Source of the DNA: Plumapathes pennacea | Taxonomy: Eukaryota > Cnidaria > Anthozoa > Antipatharia > Myriopathidae | DNA: 64,000 nt | NCBI GenBank assembly: GCA_964036295.1 | Contig: OZ038472.1 | Span: 1 to 64,000 of the forward strand | Direction: 5' to 3' | Shown here: positions 34,801-48,177 of the stretch, one piece after another | Numbering within the stretch: position 1 is the stretch's first letter | Layout of the letters: each line of letters starts with the position of its first letter | The notes under the pieces: generated by a model | Told to the model about the DNA's origin: nothing | What the model saw: the letters and a program-made list of their open reading frames with translations, nothing else | The model's database searches: none | Made by a program: the position numbers and the translations under genes

Positions 34801-37800
34801 TTTGTGCTGTGTAATCTGAAGGCTACATCAACATAAAATGCATAGGAAAGTTCATTATTCGTTTTGTATTTTGTGTTTATGTTACGTGTGGCGGCTGCGA
34901 TCCCGTTAGAGCTAATTAGAAGGGACATTGGGAAGCGCCGGAGGCTCGAACAGGTTAGGGGCCAGGGAATGGTCCCCCGGGTCTTCTGAAATAGAATTTG
35001 TTTTTGCCTTTTGAGAGCATGTTTCAGTAGTATTTGCTGTGTATTCTGAAGGCTTCACCAACATAAAATGCATAGAAAAGTTCATCATTCGTCTTGGATC
35101 TTATATATATGTTTTGTGCGGTGATTGCGATCCTCCTAGGCCGGAATAGGAGGGGAATTTCCGAGCCCGGTAGGCTTGAGCAGATTAGCGGGGTCCGGGC
35201 GATTGTCTCCCGGAAAAATGTTTAAGATTTCTGTCTCCTGAGATAGCATTTCCTGCATTTTGAAAGCGTGTTTGAGTAGTTTGTGCTGTGTAATCTGAAG
35301 GCTACACCAACATAAAATGCATAGGAAAGTTCATTATTCGTTTTGTATCTTATGTATATGTTACGTGTGGCGGTTGCAATCCCGTTAGAGCTAATTAGAA
35401 GGGACATTGGGAAGCGCCGCAGGCTCGAACAGGTTAGGGGCCAGGGAATGGTCCCCCGGGTCTTGTGAAATAGAATTTGTTTTTGCATTTTGAGAGCATG
35501 TTTCAGTAGTATTTGCTGTGTATTCTGAAGGCTACACCAACATAAAATGCATAGAAAAGTTCATCATTCGTCTTGGATCTTATATATATGTTTTGTGCGG
35601 TGATTGCGATCCTGTTAGGCCGGAATAGGAGGGGAATTTCCGAGCCCGGTAGGCTTGAGCAGATTAGCGGGGTTCGGGCGATTGTCTCCAGGAAAAATGT
35701 TTAAGATTTCTGTTTCCTGAGATAGCATTTCCTGCATTTTGAAAGCGTGTTTGAGTAGTTTGTGCTGTGTAATCTGAAGGCTACACCAACATAAAATGCA
35801 TAGGAAAGTTCATTATTCGTTTTGTGTCTTGTGTATATGTTACGTGTGGCGGTTGCGATCCCGTTAGAGCTAATTAGAAGGGACATTGGGAAGCGCCGGA
35901 GGCTCGAACAGGTTAGGGGCCAGGGAATGGTCCCCCGGGTATTGTGAAATAGAATTTGTTTTTACATTTTGAGAGCATGTTTCAGTAGTATTTGCTGTGT
36001 AATCTGAAGGCTTCACCAACATAAAATGCATAGAAAAGTTCATCATTCGTCTTGGATCTTATATATATATGTTTTGTGCTGTGATTGCGATCCTCTTAGG
36101 GCGGAATAATAGAGGAATTTGCGAGCTCGGTAGGCTTGAGCAGATTAGCGGGATCCGGGCGATTGTCTCCCGCAAAAATGTTTAAGATTTCTGTCTCCTG
36201 AGATAGCATTTCCTGCATTTTGAAAGCGTGTTTGAGTAGTTTGTGCTGTGTAATCTGAAGGCTACACCAACATAAAATGCATAGGAAAGTTCATTATTCG
36301 TTTTGTATCTTGTGTATATGTTACGTGTGGCGGTTGCAATCCCGTTAGAGCTAATTAGAAGGGACATTGGGAAGCGCCGGAGGCTCGAACAGGTTAGGGG
36401 CCAGGGAATGGTCCCCCGGGTCTTCTGAAATAGAATTTGTTTTTGCCTTTTGAGAGCATGTTTCAGTAGTATTTGCTGTGTATTCTGAAGGCTTCACCAA
36501 CATAAAATGCATAGAAAAGTTCATCATTCGTCTTGGATCTTATATATATGTTTTGTGCGGTGATTGCGATCCTCTTAGGCCGGAATAGGAGGGGAATTTC
36601 CGAGCCCGGTAGGCTTGAGCAGATTAGCGGGGTCCGGGCGATTGTCTCCCGGAAAAATGTTTAAGATTTCTGTCTCCTGAGATAGCATTTCCTGCATTTT
36701 GAAAGCGTGTTTGAGTAGTTTGTGCTGTGTAATCTGAAGGCTACACCAACATAAAATGCATAGGAAAGTTCATTATTCGTTTTGTATCTTATGTATATGT
36801 TACGTGTGGCGGTTGCAATCCCGTTAGAGCTAATTAGAAGGGACATTGGGAAGCGCCGCAGGCTCGAACAGGTTAGGGGCCAGGGAATGGTCCCCCGGGT
36901 CTTGTGAAATAGAATTTGTTTTTGCATTTTGAGAGCATGTTTCAGTAGTATTTGCTGTGTATTCTGAAGGCTTCACCAACATAAAATGCATAGAAAAGTT
37001 CATCATTCGTCTTGGATCTTATATATATGTTTTGTGCGGTGATTGCGATCCTGTTAGGCCGGAATAGGAGGGGAATTTCCGAGCCCGGTAGGCTTGAGCA
37101 GATTAGCGGGGTTCGGGCGATTGTCTCCAGGAAAAATGTTTAAGATTTCTGTCTCCTGAGATAGCATTTCCTGCATTTTGAAAGCGTGTTTGAGTAGTTT
37201 GTGCTGTGTAATCTGAAGGCTACACCAACATAAAATGCATAGGAAAGTTCATTATTCGTTTTGTATCTTGTGTATATGTTACGTGTGGGGGTTGCGATCC
37301 CGTTAGAGCTAATTAGAAGGGACATTGGGAAGCGCCGGAGGCTCGAACAGGTTAGGGGCCAGGGAATGGTCCCCCGGGTATTGTGAAATAGAATTTGTTT
37401 TTGCATTTTGAGAGGATGTTTCAGTAGTATTTGCTGTGTAATCTGAAGGCTTCACCAACATAAAATGCATAGAAAAGTTCATCATTCGTCTTGGATCTTA
37501 TATATATATGTTTTGTGCTGTGATTGCGATCCTCTTAGGGCGGAATAATAGAGGAATTTGCGAGCTCGGTAGGCTTGAGCAGATTAGCGGGATCCGGGCG
37601 ATTGTCTCCCGCAAAAATGTTTAAGATTTCTGTCTCCTGAGATAGCATTTCCTGCATTTTGAAAGCGTGTTTGAGTAGTTTGTGCTGTGTAATCTGAAGG
37701 CTACACCAACATAAAATGCATAGGAAAGTTCATTATTCGTTTTGTATCTTGTGTATATGTTACGTGTGGCGGTTGCAATCCCGTTAGAGCTAATTAGAAG

Positions 37801-40017
37801 GGACATTGGGAAGCGCCGGAGGCTCGAACAGGTTAGGGGCCAGGGAATGGTCCCCCGGGTCTTCTGAAATAGAATTTGTTTTTGCATTTTGAGAGCATGT
37901 TTCAGTAGTATTTGCTGTGTAATCTGAAGGCTACACCAACATAAAATGCATAGAAAAGTTCATCATTCGTCTTGGATCTTATATATATATGTTTTGTGCG
38001 GTGATAGCGATCCTCTTAGGGCGGAATAGTAGAGGAATTTGCGAGCTCGGTAGGCTTGAGCAGATTAGCGGGATCCGGGCGATTGTCTCCCGCAAAAATG
38101 TTTAAGATTTCTGTCTCCTGAGATAGCATTTCCTGCATTTTGAAAGCGTGTTTGAGTAGTTTGTGCTGTGTAATCTGAAGGCTACACCAACATAAAATGC
38201 ATAGGAAAGTTCATTATTCGTTTTGTATCTTGTGTATATGTTACGTGTGGCGGTTGCAATCCCGTTAGAGCTAATTAGAAGGGACATTGGGAAGCGCCGG
38301 AGGCTCGAACAGGTTAGGGGCCAGGGAATGGTCCCCCGGGTCTTCTGAAATAGAATTTGTTTTTGTATTTTGAGAGCATGTTTCAGTAGTATTTGCTGTG
38401 TATTCTGAAGGCTTCACCAACATAAAATGCATAGAAAAGTTCATCATTCGTCTTGGATCTTATATATATGTTTTGTGCGGTGATTGCGATCCTCTTAGGG
38501 CGGAATAGTAGAGGAATTTGCGAGCTCGGTAGGCTTGAGCAGATTAGCGGGATCCGGGCGATTGTCTCCCGCAAAAATGTTTAAGATTTCTGTCTCCTGA
38601 GATAGCATTTCCTGCATTTTGAAAGCGTGTTTGAGTAGTTTGTGCTGTGTAATCTGAAGGCTACACCAACATAAAATGCATAGGAAAGTTCATTATTCGT
38701 TTTGTATCTTGTGTATATGTTACGTGTGGCGGTTGCGATCCCGTTAGAGCTAATTAGAAGGGACATTGGGAAGCGCCGGAGGCTCGAACAGGTTAGGGGC
38801 CAGGGAATGGTCCCCCGGGTCTTCTGAAATAGAATTTGTTTTTGCATTTTGAGAGCATGTTTCAGTAGTATTTGCTGTGTATTCTGAAGGCTTCACCAAC
38901 ATAAAATGCATAGAAAAGTTCATCATTCGTCTTGGATCTTATATATATGTTTTGTGCTGTGATTGCGATCCTCTTAGGGCGGAATAGTAGAGGAATTTGC
39001 GAGCTCGGTAGGCTTGAGCAGATTAGCGGGATCCGGGCGATTGTCTCCCGGAAAAATGTTTAAGATTTCTGTCTCCTGAGATAGCATTTCCTGCATTTTG
39101 AAAGCGTGTTTGAGTAGTTTGTGCTGTGTAATCTGAAGGCTACACCAACATAAAATGCATAGGAAAGTTCATTATTCGTTTTGTATCTTGTGTATATGTT
39201 ACGTGTGGCGGTTGCGATCCCGTTAGAGCTAATTAGAAGGGACATTGGGAAGCGCCGGAGGCTCGAACAGGTTAGGGGCCAGGGAATGGTCCCCCGGGTC
39301 TTCTGAAATAGAATTTGTTTTTGCATTTTGAGAGCATGTTTGAGTAGTTTGTGCTGTGTAATCTGAAGGCTACACCAACATAAAATGCATAGAAAAGTTC
39401 ATCATTCGTCTTGGATCTTATTTATATCTTTTGTGCTGTGATTGCGATCCTCTTAGGGCGGAATAGTAGAGGAATTTGCGAGCTCGGTAGGCTCGAGCAG
39501 ATTAGCGGGATCCGGGCGATTGTCTCCCGCAAAAATGTTTAAGATTTCTGTCTCCTGAGATAGCATTTCCTGCATTTTGAAAGCGTGTTTGAGTAGTTTG
39601 TGCTGTGTAATCTGAAGGCTACACCAACATAAAATGCATAGGAAAGTTCATTATTCGTTTTGTATCTTGTGTATATGTTACGTGTGGCGGTTGCGATCCC
39701 GTTAGAGCTAATTAGAAGGGACATTGGGAAGCGCCGGAGGCTCGAACAGGTTAGGGGCCAGGGAATGGTCCCCCGGGTCTTCTGAAATAGAATTTGTTTT
39801 TGCATTTTGAGAGCATGTTTCAGTAGTTTGTGCTGTGTAATCTGAAGGCTACACCAACATAAAATGCATAGAAAAGTTCATCATTCGTCTTGGATCTTAT
39901 ATATATGTTTTGTGCTGTGATTGCGATCCTCTTAGGGCGGAATAATAGAGGAATTTGCGAGCTCGGTAGGCTTGAGCAGATTAGCGGGATCCGGGCGATT
40001 GTCTCCCGCAAAAATGT
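31860..40017. repeat. satellite higher-order block 1 (17 dimers, 8,158 bp)
   Basis: Dimers 31,860 and 32,340 are followed by 15 dimers from 32,821 to about 40,017. Marker variants include GGTTGTAATCCC with GGCAAGCGCC (about 32,975-33,012), GGGGGTTGC (34,408), TGTTTATG with GGCTGC (34,874-34,895), GCCGCAGG (35,416), TTTTGTGTC (35,820) and GAGAGGATG (37,412). All recur in the same order in the next two blocks. Confidence 0.9.
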
Positions 40018-43000
40018 TTAAGATTTCTGTCTCCTGAGATAGCATTTCCTACATTTTGAAAGCGTGTTTGAGTAGTTTGTGCTGTGTAATCTGAAGGCTA
40101 CACCAACATAAAATGCATAGGAAAGTTCATTATTCGTTTTGTATCTTGTGTATATGTTACGTGTGGCGGTTGCGATCCCGTTAGAGCTAATTAGAAGGGA
40201 CATTGGGAAGCGCCGGAGGCTCGAACAGGTTAGGGGCCAGGGAATGGTCCCCCGGGTTTTCTGAAATAGAATTGTTTTTGCATTTTGAGAGCATGTTTCA
40301 GTAGTATTTGCTGTGTATTCTGAAGGCTACACCAACATAAAATGCATAGAAAAGTTCATCATTCGTCTTGGATCTTATATATATATGTTTTGTGCTGTGA
40401 TTGCGATCCTCTTAGGGCGGAATAGTAGAGGAATTTGCGAGCTCGGTAGGCTTGAGCAGATTAGCGGGATCCGGGCGATTGTCTCCCGGAAAAATGTTTA
40501 AGATTTCTGTCTCCTGAGATAGCATTTCCTGCATTTTGAAAGCGTGTTTGAGTAGTTTGTGCTGTGTAATCTGAAGGCTACACCAACATAAAATGCATAG
40601 GAAAGTTCATTATTCGTTTTGTATCTTGTGTATATGTTACGTGTGGCGGTTGCGATCCCGTTAGAGCTAATTAGAAGGGACATTGGGAAGCGCCGGAGGC
40701 TCGAACAGGTTAGGGGCCAGGGAATGGTCCCCCGGGTCTTCTGAAATAGAATTTGTTTTTGCATTTTGAGAGCATGTTTCAGTAGTATTTGCTGTGTAAT
40801 CTGAAGGCTACACCAACATAAAATGCATAGAAAAGTTCATCATTCGTCTTGGATTTTATAAATATATGTTTTGTGCGGTGATTGCGATCCTCTTAGGCCG
40901 GAATAGGAGGGGAATTTCCGAGCTCGGTAGGCTTGAGCAGATTAGCGGGATCCGGGCGATTGTCTCCCGGAAAAATGTTTAAGATTTCTGTCTCCTGAGA
41001 TAGCATTTCCTGCATTTTGAAAGCGTGTTTGAGTAGTTTGTGCTGTGTAATCTGAAGGCTACACCAACATAAAATGCATAGGAAAGTTCATTATTCGTTT
41101 TGTATCTTGTGTATATGTTACGTGTGGCGGTTGTAATCCCGTTAGAGCTAATTAGAAGGGACATTGGCAAGCGCCGGAGGCTCGAACAGGTTAGGGGCCA
41201 GGGAATGGTCCCCCGGGTCTTCTGAAATAGAATTTGTTTTTGCATTTTGAGAGCATGTTTCAGTAGTATTTGCTGTGTATTCTGAAGGCTTCACCAACAT
41301 AAAATGCATAGAAAAGTTCATCATTCGTCTTGGATCTTATATATATGTTTTGTGCTGTGATTGCGATCCTGTTAGGGCGGAATAGTAGAGGAATTTGCGA
41401 GCTCGGTAGGCTTGAGCAGATTAGCGGGATCCGGGCGATTGTCTCCCGCAAAAATGTTTAAGATTTCTGTCTCCTGAGATAGCATTTCCTGCATTTTGAA
41501 AGCGTGTTTGAGTAGTTTGTGCTGTGTAATCTGAAGGCTACACCAACATAAAATGCATAGGAAAGTTCATTATTCGTTTTGTATCTTGTGTATATGTTAC
41601 GTGTGGCGGTTGCGATCCCGTTAGAGCTAATTAGAAGGGACATTGGGAAGCGCCGGAGGCTCGAACAGGTTAGGGGCCAGGGAATGGTCCCCCGGGTCTT
41701 GTGAAATAGAATTTGTTTTTGCATTTTGAGAGCATGTTTCAGTAGTATTTGCTGTGTATTCTGAAGGCTTTACCAACATAAAATGCATAGAAAAGTTCAT
41801 CATTCGTCTTGGATCTTATATATATATGTTTTGTGCTGTGATTGCGATCCTCTTAGGGCGGAATAGTAGAGGAATTTGCGAGCTCGGTAGGCTTGAGCAG
41901 ATTAGCGGGATCCGGGCGATTGTCTCCCGCAAAAATGTTTAAGATTTCTGTCTCCTGAGATAGCATTTCCTGCATTTTGAAAGCGTGTTTGAGTAGTTTG
42001 TGCTGTGTAATCTGAAGGCTACACCAACATAAAATGCATAGGAAAGTTCATTATTCGTTTTGTATCTTGTGTATATGTTACGTGTGGCGGTTGCGATCCC
42101 GTTAGAGCTAATTAGAAGGGACATTGGGAAGCGCCGGAGGCTCGAACAGGTTAGGGGCCAGGGAATGGTCCCCCGGGTCTTGTGAAATAGAATTTGTTTT
42201 TGCATTTTGAGAGCATGTTTCAGTAGTATTTGCTGTGTATTCTGAAGGCTTCACCAACATAAAATGCATAGAAAAGTTCATCATTCGTCTTGGATCTTAT
42301 ATATATATGTTTTGTGCTGTGATTGCGATCCTCTTAGGGCGGAATAGTAGAGGAATTTGCGAGCTCGGTAGGCTTGAGCAGATTAGCGGGATCCGGGCGA
42401 TTGTCTCCCGCAAAAATGTTTAAGATTTCTGTCTCCTGAGATAGCATTTCCTGCATTTTGAAAGCGTGTTTGAGTAGTTTGTGCTGTGTAATCTGAAGGC
42501 TACACCAACATAAAATGCATAGGAAAGTTCATTATTCGTTTTGTATTTTGTGTATATGTTACGTGTGGGGGTTGCAATCCCGTTAGAGCTAATTAGAAGG
42601 GACATTGGGAAGCGCCGGAGGCTCGAACAGGTTAGGGGCCAGGGAATGGTCCCCCGGGTCTTCTGAAATAGAATTTGTTTTTGCATTTTGAGAGCATGTT
42701 TCAGTAGTATTTGCTGTGTAATCTGAAGGCTACACCAACATAAAATGCATAGAAAAGTTCATCATTCGTCTTGGATCTTATATATATATGTTTTGTGCGG
42801 TGATTGCGATCTTCTTAGGGCGGAATAGTAGAGGAATTTGCGAGCTCGGTAGGCTTGAGCAGATTAGCGGGATCCGGGCGATTGTCTCCCGCAAAAATGT
42901 TTAAGATTTCTGTCTCCTGAGATAGCATTTCCTGCATTTTGAAAGCGTGTTTGAGTAGTTTGTGCTGTGTAATCTGAAGGCTACATCAACATAAAATGCA

Positions 43001-46000
43001 TAGGAAAGTTCATTATTCGTTTTGTATTTTGTGTTTATGTTACGTGTGGCGGCTGCGATCCCGTTAGAGCTAATTAGAAGGGACATTGGGAAGCGCCGGA
43101 GGCTCGAACAGGTTAGGGGCCAGGGAATGGTCCCCCGGGTCTTCTGAAATAGAATTTGTTTTTGCCTTTTGAGAGCATGTTTCAGTAGTATTTGCTGTGT
43201 ATTCTGAAGGCTTCACCAACATAAAATGCATAGAAAAGTTCATCATTCGTCTTGGATCTTATATATATGTTTTGTGCGGTGATTGCGATCCTCCTAGGCC
43301 GGAATAGGAGGGGAATTTCCGAGCCCGGTAGGCTTGAGCAGATTAGCGGGGTCCGGGCGATTGTCTCCCGGAAAAATGTTTAAGATTTCTGTCTCCTGAG
43401 ATAGCATTTCCTGCATTTTGAAAGCGTGTTTGAGTAGTTTGTGCTGTGTAATCTGAAGGCTACACCAACATAAAATGCATAGGAAAGTTCATTATTCGTT
43501 TTGTATCTTATGTATATGTTACGTGTGGCGGTTGCAATCCCGTTAGAGCTAATTAGAAGGGACATTGGGAAGCGCCGCAGGCTCGAACAGGTTAGGGGCC
43601 AGGGAATGGTCCCCCGGGTCTTGTGAAATAGAATTTGTTTTTGCATTTTGAGAGCATGTTTCAGTAGTATTTGCTGTGTATTCTGAAGGCTACACCAACA
43701 TAAAATGCATAGAAAAGTTCATCATTCGTCTTGGATCTTATATATATGTTTTGTGCGGTGATTGCGATCCTGTTAGGCCGGAATAGGAGGGGAATTTCCG
43801 AGCCCGGTAGGCTTGAGCAGATTAGCGGGGTTCGGGCGATTGTCTCCAGGAAAAATGTTTAAGATTTCTGTTTCCTGAGATAGCATTTCCTGCATTTTGA
43901 AAGCGTGTTTGAGTAGTTTGTGCTGTGTAATCTGAAGGCTACACCAACATAAAATGCATAGGAAAGTTCATTATTCGTTTTGTGTCTTGTGTATATGTTA
44001 CGTGTGGCGGTTGCGATCCCGTTAGAGCTAATTAGAAGGGACATTGGGAAGCGCCGGAGGCTCGAACAGGTTAGGGGCCAGGGAATGGTCCCCCGGGTAT
44101 TGTGAAATAGAATTTGTTTTTACATTTTGAGAGCATGTTTCAGTAGTATTTGCTGTGTAATCTGAAGGCTTCACCAACATAAAATGCATAGAAAAGTTCA
44201 TCATTCGTCTTGGATCTTATATATATATGTTTTGTGCTGTGATTGCGATCCTCTTAGGGCGGAATAATAGAGGAATTTGCGAGCTCGGTAGGCTTGAGCA
44301 GATTAGCGGGATCCGGGCGATTGTCTCCCGCAAAAATGTTTAAGATTTCTGTCTCCTGAGATAGCATTTCCTGCATTTTGAAAGCGTGTTTGAGTAGTTT
44401 GTGCTGTGTAATCTGAAGGCTACACCAACATAAAATGCATAGGAAAGTTCATTATTCGTTTTGTATCTTGTGTATATGTTACGTGTGGCGGTTGCAATCC
44501 CGTTAGAGCTAATTAGAAGGGACATTGGGAAGCGCCGGAGGCTCGAACAGGTTAGGGGCCAGGGAATGGTCCCCCGGGTCTTCTGAAATAGAATTTGTTT
44601 TTGCCTTTTGAGAGCATGTTTCAGTAGTATTTGCTGTGTATTCTGAAGGCTTCACCAACATAAAATGCATAGAAAAGTTCATCATTCGTCTTGGATCTTA
44701 TATATATGTTTTGTGCGGTGATTGCGATCCTCTTAGGCCGGAATAGGAGGGGAATTTCCGAGCCCGGTAGGCTTGAGCAGATTAGCGGGGTCCGGGCGAT
44801 TGTCTCCCGGAAAAATGTTTAAGATTTCTGTCTCCTGAGATAGCATTTCCTGCATTTTGAAAGCGTGTTTGAGTAGTTTGTGCTGTGTAATCTGAAGGCT
44901 ACACCAACATAAAATGCATAGGAAAGTTCATTATTCGTTTTGTATCTTATGTATATGTTACGTGTGGCGGTTGCAATCCCGTTAGAGCTAATTAGAAGGG
45001 ACATTGGGAAGCGCCGCAGGCTCGAACAGGTTAGGGGCCAGGGAATGGTCCCCCGGGTCTTGTGAAATAGAATTTGTTTTTGCATTTTGAGAGCATGTTT
45101 CAGTAGTATTTGCTGTGTATTCTGAAGGCTTCACCAACATAAAATGCATAGAAAAGTTCATCATTCGTCTTGGATCTTATATATATGTTTTGTGCGGTGA
45201 TTGCGATCCTGTTAGGCCGGAATAGGAGGGGAATTTCCGAGCCCGGTAGGCTTGAGCAGATTAGCGGGGTTCGGGCGATTGTCTCCAGGAAAAATGTTTA
45301 AGATTTCTGTCTCCTGAGATAGCATTTCCTGCATTTTGAAAGCGTGTTTGAGTAGTTTGTGCTGTGTAATCTGAAGGCTACACCAACATAAAATGCATAG
45401 GAAAGTTCATTATTCGTTTTGTATCTTGTGTATATGTTACGTGTGGGGGTTGCGATCCCGTTAGAGCTAATTAGAAGGGACATTGGGAAGCGCCGGAGGC
45501 TCGAACAGGTTAGGGGCCAGGGAATGGTCCCCCGGGTATTGTGAAATAGAATTTGTTTTTGCATTTTGAGAGGATGTTTCAGTAGTATTTGCTGTGTAAT
45601 CTGAAGGCTTCACCAACATAAAATGCATAGAAAAGTTCATCATTCGTCTTGGATCTTATATATATATGTTTTGTGCTGTGATTGCGATCCTCTTAGGGCG
45701 GAATAATAGAGGAATTTGCGAGCTCGGTAGGCTTGAGCAGATTAGCGGGATCCGGGCGATTGTCTCCCGCAAAAATGTTTAAGATTTCTGTCTCCTGAGA
45801 TAGCATTTCCTGCATTTTGAAAGCGTGTTTGAGTAGTTTGTGCTGTGTAATCTGAAGGCTACACCAACATAAAATGCATAGGAAAGTTCATTATTCGTTT
45901 TGTATCTTGTGTATATGTTACGTGTGGCGGTTGCAATCCCGTTAGAGCTAATTAGAAGGGACATTGGGAAGCGCCGGAGGCTCGAACAGGTTAGGGGCCA

Positions 46001-48177
46001 GGGAATGGTCCCCCGGGTCTTCTGAAATAGAATTTGTTTTTGCATTTTGAGAGCATGTTTCAGTAGTATTTGCTGTGTAATCTGAAGGCTACACCAACAT
46101 AAAATGCATAGAAAAGTTCATCATTCGTCTTGGATCTTATATATATATGTTTTGTGCGGTGATAGCGATCCTCTTAGGGCGGAATAGTAGAGGAATTTGC
46201 GAGCTCGGTAGGCTTGAGCAGATTAGCGGGATCCGGGCGATTGTCTCCCGCAAAAATGTTTAAGATTTCTGTCTCCTGAGATAGCATTTCCTGCATTTTG
46301 AAAGCGTGTTTGAGTAGTTTGTGCTGTGTAATCTGAAGGCTACACCAACATAAAATGCATAGGAAAGTTCATTATTCGTTTTGTATCTTGTGTATATGTT
46401 ACGTGTGGCGGTTGCAATCCCGTTAGAGCTAATTAGAAGGGACATTGGGAAGCGCCGGAGGCTCGAACAGGTTAGGGGCCAGGGAATGGTCCCCCGGGTC
46501 TTCTGAAATAGAATTTGTTTTTGTATTTTGAGAGCATGTTTCAGTAGTATTTGCTGTGTATTCTGAAGGCTTCACCAACATAAAATGCATAGAAAAGTTC
46601 ATCATTCGTCTTGGATCTTATATATATGTTTTGTGCGGTGATTGCGATCCTCTTAGGGCGGAATAGTAGAGGAATTTGCGAGCTCGGTAGGCTTGAGCAG
46701 ATTAGCGGGATCCGGGCGATTGTCTCCCGCAAAAATGTTTAAGATTTCTGTCTCCTGAGATAGCATTTCCTGCATTTTGAAAGCGTGTTTGAGTAGTTTG
46801 TGCTGTGTAATCTGAAGGCTACACCAACATAAAATGCATAGGAAAGTTCATTATTCGTTTTGTATCTTGTGTATATGTTACGTGTGGCGGTTGCGATCCC
46901 GTTAGAGCTAATTAGAAGGGACATTGGGAAGCGCCGGAGGCTCGAACAGGTTAGGGGCCAGGGAATGGTCCCCCGGGTCTTCTGAAATAGAATTTGTTTT
47001 TGCATTTTGAGAGCATGTTTCAGTAGTATTTGCTGTGTATTCTGAAGGCTTCACCAACATAAAATGCATAGAAAAGTTCATCATTCGTCTTGGATCTTAT
47101 ATATATGTTTTGTGCTGTGATTGCGATCCTCTTAGGGCGGAATAGTAGAGGAATTTGCGAGCTCGGTAGGCTTGAGCAGATTAGCGGGATCCGGGCGATT
47201 GTCTCCCGGAAAAATGTTTAAGATTTCTGTCTCCTGAGATAGCATTTCCTGCATTTTGAAAGCGTGTTTGAGTAGTTTGTGCTGTGTAATCTGAAGGCTA
47301 CACCAACATAAAATGCATAGGAAAGTTCATTATTCGTTTTGTATCTTGTGTATATGTTACGTGTGGCGGTTGCGATCCCGTTAGAGCTAATTAGAAGGGA
47401 CATTGGGAAGCGCCGGAGGCTCGAACAGGTTAGGGGCCAGGGAATGGTCCCCCGGGTCTTCTGAAATAGAATTTGTTTTTGCATTTTGAGAGCATGTTTG
47501 AGTAGTTTGTGCTGTGTAATCTGAAGGCTACACCAACATAAAATGCATAGAAAAGTTCATCATTCGTCTTGGATCTTATTTATATGTTTTGTGCTGTGAT
47601 TGCGATCCTCTTAGGGCGGAATAGTAGAGGAATTTGCGAGCTCGGTAGGCTCGAGCAGATTAGCGGGATCCGGGCGATTGTCTCCCGCAAAAATGTTTAA
47701 GATTTCTGTCTCCTGAGATAGCATTTCCTGCATTTTGAAAGCGTGTTTGAGTAGTTTGTGCTGTGTAATCTGAAGGCTACACCAACATAAAATGCATAGG
47801 AAAGTTCATTATTCGTTTTGTATCTTGTGTATATGTTACGTGTGGCGGTTGCGATCCCGTTAGAGCTAATTAGAAGGGACATTGGGAAGCGCCGGAGGCT
47901 CGAACAGGTTAGGGGCCAGGGAATGGTCCCCCGGGTCTTCTGAAATAGAATTTGTTTTTGCATTTTGAGAGCATGTTTCAGTAGTATTTGCTGTGTAATC
48001 TGAAGGCTACACCAACATAAAATGCATAGAAAAGTTCATCATTCGTCTTGGATTTTATAAATATATGTTTTGTGCGGTGATTGCGATCCTCTTAGGCCGG
48101 AATAGGAGGGGAATTTCCGAGCTCGGTAGGCTTGAGCAGATTAGCGGGATCCGGGCGATTGTCTCCCGGAAAAATGT
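40018..48177. repeat. satellite higher-order block 2 (17 dimers)
   Basis: Offset from block 1 is 8,158 bp for every marker (for example 32,821 to 40,979; 37,140 to 45,298). By eye the blocks are almost identical; one clear difference is TTTATATCTTTTG at 39,421 against TTTATATGTTTTG at 47,580. Confidence 0.9.
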